Below, piece after piece: positions 41,503 through 50,971 of a DNA stretch of 64,000 nucleotides; position 1 is the first letter of the stretch; every line of letters begins with the position of its first letter. The translations under genes were made by a program, and so were the position numbers. Source of the stretch: Paucidesulfovibrio gracilis DSM 16080 (GTDB lineage: Bacteria; Desulfobacterota; Desulfovibrionia; Desulfovibrionales; Desulfovibrionaceae); assembly GCF_900167125.1 (NCBI RefSeq), contig NZ_FUYC01000002.1:62001-126000 (forward strand), written 5' to 3'. The notes under the pieces are model-generated. The model did not search any database. It was not told the DNA's origin and saw only the letters and a program-made list of their open reading frames with translations.

Positions 41503-42466
41503 ACGTTCAACTTCAGAGCGGGCACACGGCATTTCCTTGCTCATCCCCACACAAAATGCGGAGTTGACTGTGGAGCTTTGCATTCGCTCCTTTGTTCACT
41601 ATCCAGATGAAATAATAGTGGTTGATAACGGATCCACAGACGGCACCAAGGAAATTGTCAAGGAACTGGAAAAGGAATTCGATCATCTTTCCTTTTATGA
41701 TTGCCCGGAGCTGCCGGACTTGCATCACAATCGGCAGTTTGCACTCGAAAAATCGAGGTTTAATTGGATAGCCAGGCTAGACAGCGATTATGTCGCCTAC
41801 ACCTCGGGCGACAATGACATCCGAGATCTTAGGAAATTGGTGCTTGCCGCACCCAGAACCGAACCGCCTTCAACGTTTCGCATCAAGCAGTTTTCTTTGA
41901 CTCGTGATTGCAACACCGTTGGGATCGAAAGATCCGAGAAGCCGGAAGGGCGAGGGAAATATGTGCAAGGTGGATGGAGTGAGTTGGGGGCAAGGATTAT
42001 TCAATATTTTTCAGGTATGAGCTTTGCAAGAGTCAATAAACGCTGGGAGGGAGTGCCGGGTCAGGAGACGTTCTTAAGTCGGACCCTGGACCGTGCCTAC
42101 TGGATGCATTGCGATTTCAAACGGCCTGTCGATTATTTGCTGCGGTCGGAAAGGACCAACTGGCGTGAGCATGGGGATTTTGATCGATATCCGACATTGC
42201 GGGAGTACTTACGGGCCGTGTTGCCGGAAAAATATGGCACCGAATGTCTTAAAAAGGCTGCTTTGATGTATATGAAGCAGGAATTTGATCCGTGGGTCCG
42301 CCCCTACGACCCGGCGACAATGCCGCCTTATCCCGAAACAGTGGAACTGGCTGCCAAAGGACAATTGCAACTTTTTTCCGGAAGTATTGTCTCAAGAATA
42401 TTGCCTAACCAGCCACGGTCGACAGCACACCAGCCAACAGCAATTCGGGAAAAGAATGATGTGTGA
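41495..42466 (+). CDS. Glycosyltransferase family 2 protein
   Basis: A 323-residue GT-A glycosyltransferase. ISLLIPTQNAELTVELCIRS is the first strand and VVDNGSTDGTKEIV the nucleotide-binding motif; RLDSDY supplies the DxD-type metal site. The C-terminal third (YMKQEFDPWVRPY onward) is not typical and may set acceptor choice. It overlaps the preceding gene by 8 bases and the following gene by 11. GGAG precedes ATG 41495. Confidence 0.9.
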   Translation: MDKRSTSERAHGISLLIPTQNAELTVELCIRSFVHYPDEIIVVDNGSTDGTKEIVKELEKEFDHLSFYDCPELPDLHHNRQFALEKSRFNWIARLDSDYVAYTSGDNDIRDLRKLVLAAPRTEPPSTFRIKQFSLTRDCNTVGIERSEKPEGRGKYVQGGWSELGARIIQYFSGMSFARVNKRWEGVPGQETFLSRTLDRAYWMHCDFKRPVDYLLRSERTNWREHGDFDRYPTLREYLRAVLPEKYGTECLKKAALMYMKQEFDPWVRPYDPATMPPYPETVELAAKGQLQLFSGSIVSRILPNQPRSTAHQPTAIREKNDV

Positions 42467-43121
42467 TCAACCGGAAATGGCAACGGTACATGGCATTCGG
42501 CTGTTGTTGAACGATGAGTACCTTTCGCCCAAGATGCGTTCTGTTCTGGAGAAAGGCGCTTATGAAGATAATGAGGTCCGGATTCTGAAGGAAACGCTTG
42601 TTTCCGATGATTCATATCTTGAGCTGGGTGCAGGCATAGGAGTGACCGCCATCATTGCGGCGCAACGCCTGGACAAGGCTCCCGTACTGTATGAAGCAAA
42701 TCCGGTTTTGTGTAAATATTTGGAGAGGAACAGCCGCATCAATGGGGTAGAGTTGGAGATCAACAACGGAGTTGTTGCACACGGCAAAAGCAAGGATTTT
42801 TATATCCACGAAAACTTTTGGTCTTCTTCCTTGTTATACAAGGAAGGCACAGTGCAGACTGTAAGTGTCGCGGCACATACCATGCAGTCCTTGCTCATGC
42901 AGTACCAGCCTAGCTACTTACTTTGCGACATTGAAGGCGGCGAGGTCGAGGCTTTTGCCGATGCGGACTTGACTTGTCTGCGGACGATCTGCTTGGAAAT
43001 TCATAACCATTATGTCGGTGACTACCAGACCACACAAACCATCGCCAAGATCGTGGAACAAGGTTTTGCAATCGATTTCCAACGTTCAGCAGGCAAGGTT
43101 TTTCTGTTTTATAGACCGTGA
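42456..43121 (+). CDS. FkbM family methyltransferase
   Basis: A 221-residue SAM-dependent methyltransferase. Motif I is YLELGAGIGVTAIIAAQRLD, and LYEANPVLCKYLERNSRING is the region that follows in FkbM enzymes. LCDIEGGEVEAFADAD is the conserved DIEGxE acid motif of the family. It likely O-methylates a sugar of the surface glycan. The start at 42456 overlaps the upstream gene; Met2 is immediately next and equally possible. The ribosome-binding site is weak. Confidence 0.88.
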   Translation: MMCDQPEMATVHGIRLLLNDEYLSPKMRSVLEKGAYEDNEVRILKETLVSDDSYLELGAGIGVTAIIAAQRLDKAPVLYEANPVLCKYLERNSRINGVELEINNGVVAHGKSKDFYIHENFWSSSLLYKEGTVQTVSVAAHTMQSLLMQYQPSYLLCDIEGGEVEAFADADLTCLRTICLEIHNHYVGDYQTTQTIAKIVEQGFAIDFQRSAGKVFLFYRP

Positions 43122-43163
43122 CGTTGGAGAAGGGGTATTTGGCCGACGAGGAGGAGAAGCAAT

Positions 43164-43817
43164 ATGCGCTTTGATGATGAAGATTGGCGTGTAACCAAAA
43201 ATATGACAGTTCCGACTCGTGAAGTTGATCTCCAACATGTTGAATTTTGGAAGGATGATCGAGTCCTCAGCGAGTTTCACCACAACAACTACGGGCGCCC
43301 CTGGGTGCTGGGTAAATATCAGTTTGACTACTTGCTGGAGCGTGGTCTTGCTCCAGAAGATAAGGTCTTGGATTTTGGTTGCGGGGCGGGACGGCTTGCC
43401 ATTCATCTGGTACGGTATCTGCATTCGTCCTGCTATTTCGGAATTGACTCCAATAGGAAATCTGCTGAATCGTTCGCCTATGAGATGTTTTTGCATGGTT
43501 TGGTGGAAAAAAGGCCGAGGTTTGTTCTGGACTCAAGCTTGTCCTGCGGGGTGTTTGGTGCATCCTTCGATTGGATAATCGATTTTTACTCCATGAAGCA
43601 CATGGATGAAAAAAAACAATATCAAGCATTTGAGTCTTTCTCAAAAGTTTTGGCACCCAAGGGGAGAGTGTTGGTCGTTCCGCAGCCGAGGGTGGACAGT
43701 GACCGATTGGGAAAACTGGGGTTCCACCTGTCGTATACACGGATCCAGGAGTGCCAAGCCCTTGCCTTGTCAAAAAAGAGTGTGAACCACTGGCACGAAT
43801 ACGAATATGGAGAATGA
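43164..43817 (+). CDS. Class I SAM-dependent methyltransferase
   Basis: A 217-residue methyltransferase. Motif I is VLDFGCGAGRLAIHLVRYLH, followed by FGIDSNRKSAESF; the post-motif region IDFYSMKHMDEKKQY is consistent with motif III/IV of class I enzymes. The C-terminus is short, without an extra domain. Its substrate is probably a sugar or lipid intermediate of this cluster. It is the last gene of the rightward run that begins at 36109 and it converges on the sulfotransferase. Confidence 0.85.
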   Translation: MRFDDEDWRVTKNMTVPTREVDLQHVEFWKDDRVLSEFHHNNYGRPWVLGKYQFDYLLERGLAPEDKVLDFGCGAGRLAIHLVRYLHSSCYFGIDSNRKSAESFAYEMFLHGLVEKRPRFVLDSSLSCGVFGASFDWIIDFYSMKHMDEKKQYQAFESFSKVLAPKGRVLVVPQPRVDSDRLGKLGFHLSYTRIQECQALALSKKSVNHWHEYEYGE

Positions 43818-43878
43818 TAAGGGCGAATCCATGATGCGGGAGAAAAGTTTTCCCCCTTTTTAAGAGCTTGAAAAACGG

Positions 43879-45033
43879 TTAGTTTTCTTTGAGCTTGGCT
43901 TCCAGCGACCGGATTTGTTCCTTGAGTTTCACAATTTCCGCGCGGTGATCCGCGAGTGCGTTACCGTAGGCGATGATAAGATCAGTCAGGTCGACGCTGC
44001 ACTCGTCAACGCGTTCCCCTTTGGGGAGAGCATTGGAGAATAGTTCCGGGCGTCCAAGGTAACTGCGGGCGATACGGTTGTTGGAGTCGCGGTAGGTGTC
44101 CAGATAGCGTTCACGTTCGTTGTTTGTAAACAATAACGGTTTTGTTTGACATGGGAAGGAAGCCTTTTGCAACACGTGCCGTATATCCAGGCGTCTGGGA
44201 ATCTCCGGGTCCACTCCCCGTGCAAGCGCCTGGTGAACACGTCTGTAATCCGCTTTCGTCTTGCGGTTTTCGGGTGAAAGCGTCCTGGCAAACGCGTCCA
44301 GCCGTGTTTTGCGTTCCTTGTCAGTCAAGAAGAATTGTTGGTTGAACACCCTGTGTACTTTCAGTGCGTGCCCGTTGTAGGAGGTGTTTTGTTGCTCTGC
44401 GGACATTGATCCCGTGGATAGCATTGAAAGCAATGCATCAGGCAACCCAACGGTATCCACGAAGTCGGCGACAATGTCACCGTCTTTTAATTCGGAACGT
44501 TCGTATGCTTTGACAATGATGTTTTCAACACCAAAGTGGGCTGCGTAGGCGTCTACTAAGTGACCCCAGTCGTTATGGTTGCCCGCGTGAAGCCCCAGGT
44601 AGTCAGCAAAGGAAAGATCCAGTCCATTTTTGACGGATTGAGTGTAGCGGGATTCCATGAATAAATCCTGTCTTCGGAGATATACTATAATTTTGACTTC
44701 ATTGTCTTCAAATAGTCGGGCGAGATGCCCTGCGTACATATCCGCAATGGAGTTGGGATGGATATATGATACGCCTGCGAATGCTTCATGTGACATGAGT
44801 AGGATGTCTTCTTTGCATTTCAGTTCACTTTGAATTATTTTTTTAATTGCAGGTAGATTATCGACTCCGGAATCCATGTTGTCCTGCAACATAAGCTGCA
44901 CTTCATTTAAGGTAGCTCGCGGAGTTACATGCACACCATGCTTCCGCAGCAATTCAGCATGGTTCATGACGGTATTTTGCAAGGTGGTCGTACCTGTTTT
45001 GGGAGTGCCTATGTGGAATAGTATTTTTTTCAT
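43879..45033 (-). CDS. Sulfotransferase-like protein
   Basis: A 384-residue protein with the PAPS-binding 5'-phosphosulfate loop HIGTPKTGTTTLQNTV at its very N-terminus and VKIIVYLRRQDLFMESRYTQ as the 3'-phosphate region. This is the layout of carbohydrate sulfotransferases. The last 30 residues form a coiled coil (RAEIVKLKEQIRSLEAKLKE), perhaps for oligomerisation. In this setting it would sulfate the glycan. It is transcribed against its neighbours and has an intergenic region of 260 bases before the next methyltransferase. Confidence 0.85.
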   Translation of the reverse strand: MKKILFHIGTPKTGTTTLQNTVMNHAELLRKHGVHVTPRATLNEVQLMLQDNMDSGVDNLPAIKKIIQSELKCKEDILLMSHEAFAGVSYIHPNSIADMYAGHLARLFEDNEVKIIVYLRRQDLFMESRYTQSVKNGLDLSFADYLGLHAGNHNDWGHLVDAYAAHFGVENIIVKAYERSELKDGDIVADFVDTVGLPDALLSMLSTGSMSAEQQNTSYNGHALKVHRVFNQQFFLTDKERKTRLDAFARTLSPENRKTKADYRRVHQALARGVDPEIPRRLDIRHVLQKASFPCQTKPLLFTNNERERYLDTYRDSNNRIARSYLGRPELFSNALPKGERVDECSVDLTDLIIAYGNALADHRAEIVKLKEQIRSLEAKLKEN

Positions 45034-45293
45034 AGAGATGTCCTTGGGAGGCCGCGGAGGATTGCTTCACTCACTTTTATGCTACTTTGCTTACTGATAT
45101 TTTAACTATCTTGTGCAGAGATAGGTCGTCAACCATTTTGCATTGCGTTGGTCCGCAACGTTTTTATATCGTTGAAGGATAAAGGTGTAATTCGTATTTC
45201 AAAAGACTGCCGCTGGTCAGTAGGAGCAGTAAGGCTTTACTGCGGCTGTGTTAACTTCTATTTTGGATTGCGGTCAAATTTCGGGAGGCACTG

Positions 45294-46478
45294 ATGGACA
45301 GAGCAGAGATTGAAAGAGAAATCGAGCGGTTAAGCCCATGGCCCCGGTTAGTCCAGCTTGCCGACAAGTTATATACCATCCCCCAACAGGAATGGAACAA
45401 ACACAGCAATGCGATAAGTCATCAGCATTTTGTCACCCAGCTGTTGCGAGATGTATTTGATGATTTCGATATCACGCCGGACGAGAAGACTCTCCTTGAT
45501 TATGGCTGCAATTGTGGATGGCTTTCGATGAGCCTGCGACGGTTTGGATTTGAGCATGTTACCGGGGTTGACGTTTCTGAGCGTTGGATTGAGCAGGCAA
45601 ACTTTCTTGCCTCTGCCTGTAAATTGGATAGATTACACTTTATTCACGGTGGTGAGGAGGTTCTCGATACAGTACCTCAGGTTGATATTACCTGTTGCCT
45701 AGGGGTGTTGAATCATACTTGCTCTCCAGTGTTATTGCTTGAAAAATTACGGGAAAAAACAAAAACAAAGTTGATTTTGGATTGTAACTGTCTTGTAAAG
45801 GAGAATTCTGTCGAAGTGGAAGAAGGTGCCAACGATGCGGGGACCATCGCAGCACATTTTCGCAAAGGCAGGGGGCTTGTTTTTGACTACTCCAAGCAGG
45901 CTGTACGCAATTTGCTTTTGTCGGCCGGGTTTGAAACAGTCTATGAAAGGGTGTTACCGGTGTCACTGCCCAGAAAAGGTTATTATATCAGAAGAGTGTT
46001 CTTTGTCGCAAACTGTGACACGAAAACAAATAGCAGCGACGCTCTACAGCTTGATATTTTGTATAACGATATCGGACCCGGCTCTTATGTGCAGGATGCG
46101 ACATTCCCGATAGAAAAATGCATCCCACGAAAAAACACGATGGTTGATACGCGAAATGTCCAACTGTCGACTCAGCCTGAACATTTAAGAAAGGCATATC
46201 TTGATTTTATGAAAAGAAATCCGGACAAGCGATTTTATATTTGGGGAACAGGCTCCTTGTACACGTCTTTGCAGGAGATTTTTCCACGAGACAGGATTTT
46301 GGCCTTTATTGAGAACGACACCAGCAAGGTCGGTCATAAAATCGAAGGAATACCAGTTGTTACCCCCATAGAAGCAAGTCGGATGGGTGGCGAAGCTATT
46401 CTGGTTGCCTCTCATGCAAAGAAAAAAATCTTGAAGCAGATACCTTATGTGTTTCAGGGTAAAGTCCAAATTCCATAA
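45294..46478 (+). CDS. Class I methyltransferase with C-terminal Rossmann-like domain
   Basis: A 394-residue two-domain protein. The N-terminal domain is a methyltransferase with LLDYGCNCGWLSMSLRRFG as motif I and GVDVSERWIEQA next, though the acidic end of motif I is unusual. From about residue 305 a second domain starts, FYIWGTGSLYTSLQEIF then FIENDTSKVGHKIEGIPVVTP. The same kind of domain ends the next gene. GGGAGGCACTG precedes the ATG. Its substrate is unknown. Confidence 0.8.
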   Translation: MDRAEIEREIERLSPWPRLVQLADKLYTIPQQEWNKHSNAISHQHFVTQLLRDVFDDFDITPDEKTLLDYGCNCGWLSMSLRRFGFEHVTGVDVSERWIEQANFLASACKLDRLHFIHGGEEVLDTVPQVDITCCLGVLNHTCSPVLLLEKLREKTKTKLILDCNCLVKENSVEVEEGANDAGTIAAHFRKGRGLVFDYSKQAVRNLLLSAGFETVYERVLPVSLPRKGYYIRRVFFVANCDTKTNSSDALQLDILYNDIGPGSYVQDATFPIEKCIPRKNTMVDTRNVQLSTQPEHLRKAYLDFMKRNPDKRFYIWGTGSLYTSLQEIFPRDRILAFIENDTSKVGHKIEGIPVVTPIEASRMGGEAILVASHAKKKILKQIPYVFQGKVQIP

Positions 46479-46502
46479 CCTTGTGCTTTAGTGGAGATTG
46501 TC

Positions 46503-48275
46503 ATGGCAAAAGTTTCACTCGTTACATTCTACGACACTACAGCAATTGGAATGAGGTGTATTGCTTCTTATTTGGAACGCTACAATCATGATGTTCAATT
46601 AATTTTTGTCAAGAGATTGATTCAAAGGCAAATTACTTCTTCAGCTCAGTCGCCGGAGCAATACCAGATAGTGCGAAATGGAACACTGTATGGTCATGGC
46701 CTGGACGTGGACAAAGTTTCTTCCATTGAATGGGGATTACTCGATGCAACGTTGCAGGACTACAATCCCGACGTGATCGGCATCAGTACGAGATCGTTTT
46801 TTGATGACTATGCGATTGATTTCGCGAAAAGGATAAAAAAACAAATACCGGAAGCGCTCCTTATCGCGGGGGGGTTCGGTCCGACTTTATCTCCTGTGAG
46901 GTATCTTGATGCATATGACATCGTTGTTTTGGGGGAAGGGGAGGAATCATGTCTTGAAATAGCGAGCAGGGTTGATCGCGGAGATAAACTCACTGGAATT
47001 GAAAATACAGCCTACCGAGATGAAAACGGGTATCAGCAAAACAGGCTTTCTGCTCCAGCAATCGACCTTTCAAAATATCCTCATCCGATGTTCTTTGGCG
47101 ATAATTGTACGTTTGTCCAGAATAACTCGATCTATGATGCTGACCCTGCAACTTTTGAAGAGAATTATAGCATATTGGCTGGTCGTGGTTGCGTCGGGAA
47201 ATGTACCTATTGCTCTGGAGGTAATTGGAGAAAGATTTATAAGGATAATGGAAGGAATATGCCTCCCCGTAGGAATCGTCCTGTACATCAGATAATGGAC
47301 GAATTACAACGTGCCAAAAAACGCGGAGCGAAAAGAGTCTCCTTTAAGGATGAGTTTCTTGTCGGGTCATATGACTTTTTGATGGAGCTTTTTACGCGAT
47401 ATAGAGATGAAATAAATCTTCCTTTTTTTGCCTATGTTCATCCGTCCATCCCTGAAAAACACCAGGATATTCTGGATGTCATGCTCGAAGGCGGACTTGA
47501 CTGTACTTCCATAGGCATTCAAACTGGTGCTGAGAAATTTGCACAGTCTGTATATAAACGATTTCAGAAAAATGCACATATTGTTTCATTTGCAAAACAT
47601 ATGGCAAAGTATGATGTGCAGATCAATTATCATTTCATTGGTGCGAATCCGCTTGAGTCTAATGAGCACTTTGAAGAGACTTTGGAGCTTGTCTCAAAAC
47701 TTCCCTTTGATCCAGTCCTCTCCACTGTCTATTGGTTTTATTTCACTATTTTTCCAGGTGCTCCCATAAGTGAACATATTAGCGACGATAAGATGTCAAA
47801 AAGAGACTCAGAGGATTGGCATAAAAAGGGACAAATTCTATATTTGAAGTTTCTCAATCCTGCTGGTTCGTATCCGATTGAGAAATATAGTGTAGATGAA
47901 TTAAAAAATGAGATTCTCGCAGCTAAAATGAAGCTTATTTTGCAAGGGAAATATTCTGTTCTTTCCTCTGGAAAAGAACAGGAATACGTTTACGCAGAGA
48001 TTGCAAAGCAGTTTGTGGGCAAGGATGTTTATGTTTGGGGGTACGGAGAGGCGTTTCGCCAGAGACATCATCTTTTGGATGGATGCACAATCAAGCGTGT
48101 TATCGACAGCAATCCCAAGCTGCATGGCACGAGTACTCCGGAAGGTGTGCCTGTTGTTTTGCCAGACGCATTGTATGACTTAGAAAAGGCACCAATATTC
48201 ATTTTTTCTTCCTACAAAAGAGACATCGTTAAACAACTACAGAAGATGTCGCTAGGAAATCGCATTGTGCCATAG
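46503..48275 (+). CDS. B12-binding-type radical SAM protein with C-terminal Rossmann-like domain
   Basis: A 590-residue enzyme. Residues 1-150 resemble a cobalamin-binding domain (DVIGISTRSFFDDYAIDF, LLIAGGFGPTLSP, VVLGEGEESCLEIA) but the DxHxxG cobalamin ligand is not seen. The radical SAM cluster motif is CVGKCTYC. The last 100 residues start VYVWGYGEAFRQRHHLL and repeat the layout of the preceding gene's C-terminus (IWGxG, then D/END-S/T, then GVPVV-P). Members act as methylases or oxidoreductases on glycans, lipids or small molecules. TGGAG precedes ATG 46503. GC content is well below the core genome. Confidence 0.82.
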   Translation: MAKVSLVTFYDTTAIGMRCIASYLERYNHDVQLIFVKRLIQRQITSSAQSPEQYQIVRNGTLYGHGLDVDKVSSIEWGLLDATLQDYNPDVIGISTRSFFDDYAIDFAKRIKKQIPEALLIAGGFGPTLSPVRYLDAYDIVVLGEGEESCLEIASRVDRGDKLTGIENTAYRDENGYQQNRLSAPAIDLSKYPHPMFFGDNCTFVQNNSIYDADPATFEENYSILAGRGCVGKCTYCSGGNWRKIYKDNGRNMPPRRNRPVHQIMDELQRAKKRGAKRVSFKDEFLVGSYDFLMELFTRYRDEINLPFFAYVHPSIPEKHQDILDVMLEGGLDCTSIGIQTGAEKFAQSVYKRFQKNAHIVSFAKHMAKYDVQINYHFIGANPLESNEHFEETLELVSKLPFDPVLSTVYWFYFTIFPGAPISEHISDDKMSKRDSEDWHKKGQILYLKFLNPAGSYPIEKYSVDELKNEILAAKMKLILQGKYSVLSSGKEQEYVYAEIAKQFVGKDVYVWGYGEAFRQRHHLLDGCTIKRVIDSNPKLHGTSTPEGVPVVLPDALYDLEKAPIFIFSSYKRDIVKQLQKMSLGNRIVP

Positions 48276-48325
48276 CGCTATAAAATGATATCAGCGCTGG
48301 CGTTGCGAGGAAATTCCTTTTTGTG

Positions 48326-49129
48326 TTATTTTGTTTTGTGTATCCAATACGAACACAGTTTTTCCAATGTAGTACAGTCTGGAAATTCATTTTGACTCAA
48401 ACTAAAGAGTGGCAGTCTGTAGAATAAGGATTGAGTGTCGCTGCTTTTAGGGTTGTATTGGATTTGAATTGATGTTGCGGGGTTTATTTTGTTATTGCCT
48501 TCTTTTTTTGTGCGAATAGAGTAGATCACCTCATCATCATAGTATATTGTTTTTGCATCCTGGCTCCGTTGTGAACCTAAGCTTTTGGTAGCTTCGTAAA
48601 CTTCATGGCAGGTATCCTTTGGTTGGTCCTGCACCATGCCTTTTATCTTTGGAAGACGAATTTCGTTTCCGGATCGAAAGCGTTTTGGAACGGCACGGAG
48701 GTTCCATGCTGGATTGGAATACTGCGAGTAAGGTACAACCGAATGTACTATGGGGGAACTTTCCGTGTCGTGTGTTATTTTCTGCTGCATAAGCCCCGAA
48801 CGAAATTCAAGCAGGCGATGGGAAGTAAAAAGGCCGAGGAATGGCCTGATAATGACAACCCAGTGTTCGTTAGCTGTCTGTTTTTGTGCAGCATCCCAGC
48901 TTTGTATGGCGTTTATCTCCGCTTCATATCGTTTCCTAGCTGGCAGGAGTATGGTCTCTTTTCCAAGCTTAAAAGGCACGGGATGGCTGACCAGTACCCC
49001 TGATGCCTTTTCTCCAGCGTTGGCGATAGATTGCAACGTGCAATTATAGATGTATTCGCCAATTGCCGGATGCGACAGCAGTTGTTGCTCAATTCCTGTG
49101 TGGTAAGTCAAAGAGATAAATATCAACAT
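48326..49129 (-). CDS. Hypothetical protein in the glycan cluster
   Basis: A 267-residue soluble protein I do not recognise. Its start MLIFISLTYHTGIEQQLLSH overlaps the stop of the cytidylyltransferase gene by 7 bases, so the two are coupled. The middle (WVVIIRPFLGLFTSHRLLEF) and the later IYYDDEVIYSIRTK recall, in position only, nucleotidyltransferase strands, so a divergent partner of the CMP-sugar synthetase is possible. There are few Cys, no membrane segment and no signal peptide. Low GC suggests recent acquisition with its neighbours. Confidence 0.55.
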   Translation of the reverse strand: MLIFISLTYHTGIEQQLLSHPAIGEYIYNCTLQSIANAGEKASGVLVSHPVPFKLGKETILLPARKRYEAEINAIQSWDAAQKQTANEHWVVIIRPFLGLFTSHRLLEFRSGLMQQKITHDTESSPIVHSVVPYSQYSNPAWNLRAVPKRFRSGNEIRLPKIKGMVQDQPKDTCHEVYEATKSLGSQRSQDAKTIYYDDEVIYSIRTKKEGNNKINPATSIQIQYNPKSSDTQSLFYRLPLFSLSQNEFPDCTTLEKLCSYWIHKTK

Positions 49130-49887
49130 AAATCAATTCCGAAGTCGTAACATCCAGACAGTATTATTTCTTCAGCTAACAGAAAGTCTTCATACGTATC
49201 AATGTCCAGCAGTTCAACGGGATTGTTTACTAAGACATACTCTTGCCACCTGGATTCCAAGTTATTCAACTTGTTCCCGACAAATCCGCTGAATACTTTA
49301 TAGAAGCAATAGCTATCGCTAAGTGCTGCTGCGTTTGGGATGCGTATGGTTTGACCATCGTGTCGCATTTCATGCTGTGGAGGTGTTGGGCAGAATGCTG
49401 TGGAAATATTGCCTGCACGCTCTAGGAGCGTAAGGTATTTTTTCAGAGTCCAATAGTTGCGAAACGGTGTGGTCGGAAGTAGCTCCACCCAGGTTCCCAC
49501 GGGATAGCCCTCAAGCAAAAGCCGTTTTACCATATAGTAGGTAACGAAACCTGGAGGAGTTGAACCAGTACTCAATTTTTTGGGGCGGAGAAATGGTACT
49601 TCCGCCCCAAAATTTTTGGCGATTTCAGCAAATTCTTCTGAATCAGTGCTGACGATGACCCGATCGACCCCGATGGATTTGGCCATGATGATGCTGTAGG
49701 CCATCAGGGGTTTCCCGCAAAGTGGCTTGATGTTTTTTTTAGGGATCCTGCTAGACCCGGCGCGGGCCGCGATGTTGACCACAACTTTGTCATGTTGCAA
49801 TGGACTTTGTAACAAAATGTTTCTGATGATCGGGTCTGTACCTGGAAAAAACGTATCGGTCAGGCGTCGCTTTGTCTTGAGATCCAT
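49123..49887 (-). CDS. Acylneuraminate cytidylyltransferase-like protein
   Basis: A 254-residue CTP-dependent nucleotidyltransferase of the NeuA/PseF/KdsB group. The CTP loop is NIAARAGSSRIPKKNIKPLC followed by GKPLMAYSI, and VSTDSEEFAEIAKNFGAEVP plus ELLPTTPFRN are the sugar-acid-binding strands. It would activate a nonulosonic acid or related sugar as its CMP form. An N-terminal extension of about 30 residues is unusual for the family. No NeuB-type synthase lies in the window. Confidence 0.85.
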   Translation of the reverse strand: MDLKTKRRLTDTFFPGTDPIIRNILLQSPLQHDKVVVNIAARAGSSRIPKKNIKPLCGKPLMAYSIIMAKSIGVDRVIVSTDSEEFAEIAKNFGAEVPFLRPKKLSTGSTPPGFVTYYMVKRLLLEGYPVGTWVELLPTTPFRNYWTLKKYLTLLERAGNISTAFCPTPPQHEMRHDGQTIRIPNAAALSDSYCFYKVFSGFVGNKLNNLESRWQEYVLVNNPVELLDIDTYEDFLLAEEIILSGCYDFGIDLC

Positions 49888-49890
49888 TAT

Positions 49891-50949
49891 CTATTCCTGC
49901 AGCAGTTTGAAATAGAACTCTTCTACAGCACGAATATGTTTCTCCATGCTGATTAAAGAGAGGTCGTCAACCGGTGCGATGGGAGGGCTGTTGAGCAGAA
50001 CATCAAGCATTTCATCCAATGAATGCACATGGTATCCTACACCGTGTTTCTCACACCACTTTCCAGCTGTTGCATTATTCATAACTATCGGGCAAGCCCC
50101 GGAAAAAATGTAGTCGAATAATTTGTTTGGCAAAATGCTGTTGAGAAAAAGAAGTTTGTCTTTTTCATGAATATCTTCGATATTAAAGGCAGCTAGACCC
50201 CATTGGTATTGACCCAGTTCGTCCAGTAATTGTTCATATGGAACCTGTTGGTGGAAATGGAAGAATGTTGTGGATTGATCAAGGTGGATATATGAGGATA
50301 ATACTTTTGGATTAAAGATAGAGCAGTAAACGTGTACATGGATGCCCTTCTCCACCATGGCTTTGAAAAATGGATAGTAATTCCTATATTCTAATGGATG
50401 TATACCGCTATCCAAGATCATACCTTGATATACAAGGTGATTTCCCGGCAACTTTTTACGTTGTACACGTGGAACATTTTCCACAAGGCAATAGCATGGC
50501 AATGCAATAATGTTGTCAACATTATAACGCTTGCTAATCACGTCCACCAACGTATTCGTAACCATGATCACGCCGTCGCTTTCCTCAAAGCAGCGTCGTT
50601 CGTTCTCGCGCCTTTCTGGGTCAAGCTGCTGGCGTAATCCGGTCACATCGTGGCAGTCATAGACGACAGGGCAGTTGCTGGCGTTTTGTGTTGCCACCAC
50701 GGTCGGCATGTTCGGCTCGTTGTGGCAGTGAACGATGTCCCAGCAGTCTTTGCGTATAATTTCGGCGAGTTGATCATAATCCGCATATTTATATATTGTA
50801 TCTATATACTGGGTGATGTCAGGATGCTGATCATTTTTTTCGCAAGCAATATCTATGCTGTGCCCCAATCCAGTCAGGGCCACGGCTTCCTTGTAGGCTC
50901 GGGCGCAAGGATTTTTGTGGACGAATAGAATCCTGAGGTTCTTACTCAT
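49891..50949 (-). CDS. Glycosyltransferase, family 4-like
   Basis: A 352-residue GT-B glycosyltransferase. The start LRILFVHKNPCARAYKEAVA, the middle CPVVYDCHDVTGLRQ and SDGVIMVTNTLVDVISKRYN, and the donor-domain ILPNKLFDYIFSGACPIVMN with the Glu-less GxCP end place it in the family 4-like group. It is the second gene of the leftward run wecB-type epimerase, glycosyltransferase, cytidylyltransferase, hypothetical. It likely uses a sugar made by the epimerase. Confidence 0.85.
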   Translation of the reverse strand: MSKNLRILFVHKNPCARAYKEAVALTGLGHSIDIACEKNDQHPDITQYIDTIYKYADYDQLAEIIRKDCWDIVHCHNEPNMPTVVATQNASNCPVVYDCHDVTGLRQQLDPERRENERRCFEESDGVIMVTNTLVDVISKRYNVDNIIALPCYCLVENVPRVQRKKLPGNHLVYQGMILDSGIHPLEYRNYYPFFKAMVEKGIHVHVYCSIFNPKVLSSYIHLDQSTTFFHFHQQVPYEQLLDELGQYQWGLAAFNIEDIHEKDKLLFLNSILPNKLFDYIFSGACPIVMNNATAGKWCEKHGVGYHVHSLDEMLDVLLNSPPIAPVDDLSLISMEKHIRAVEEFYFKLLQE

Positions 50950-50971
50950 TGGTTGTGTGCTCCCGTGAGGG

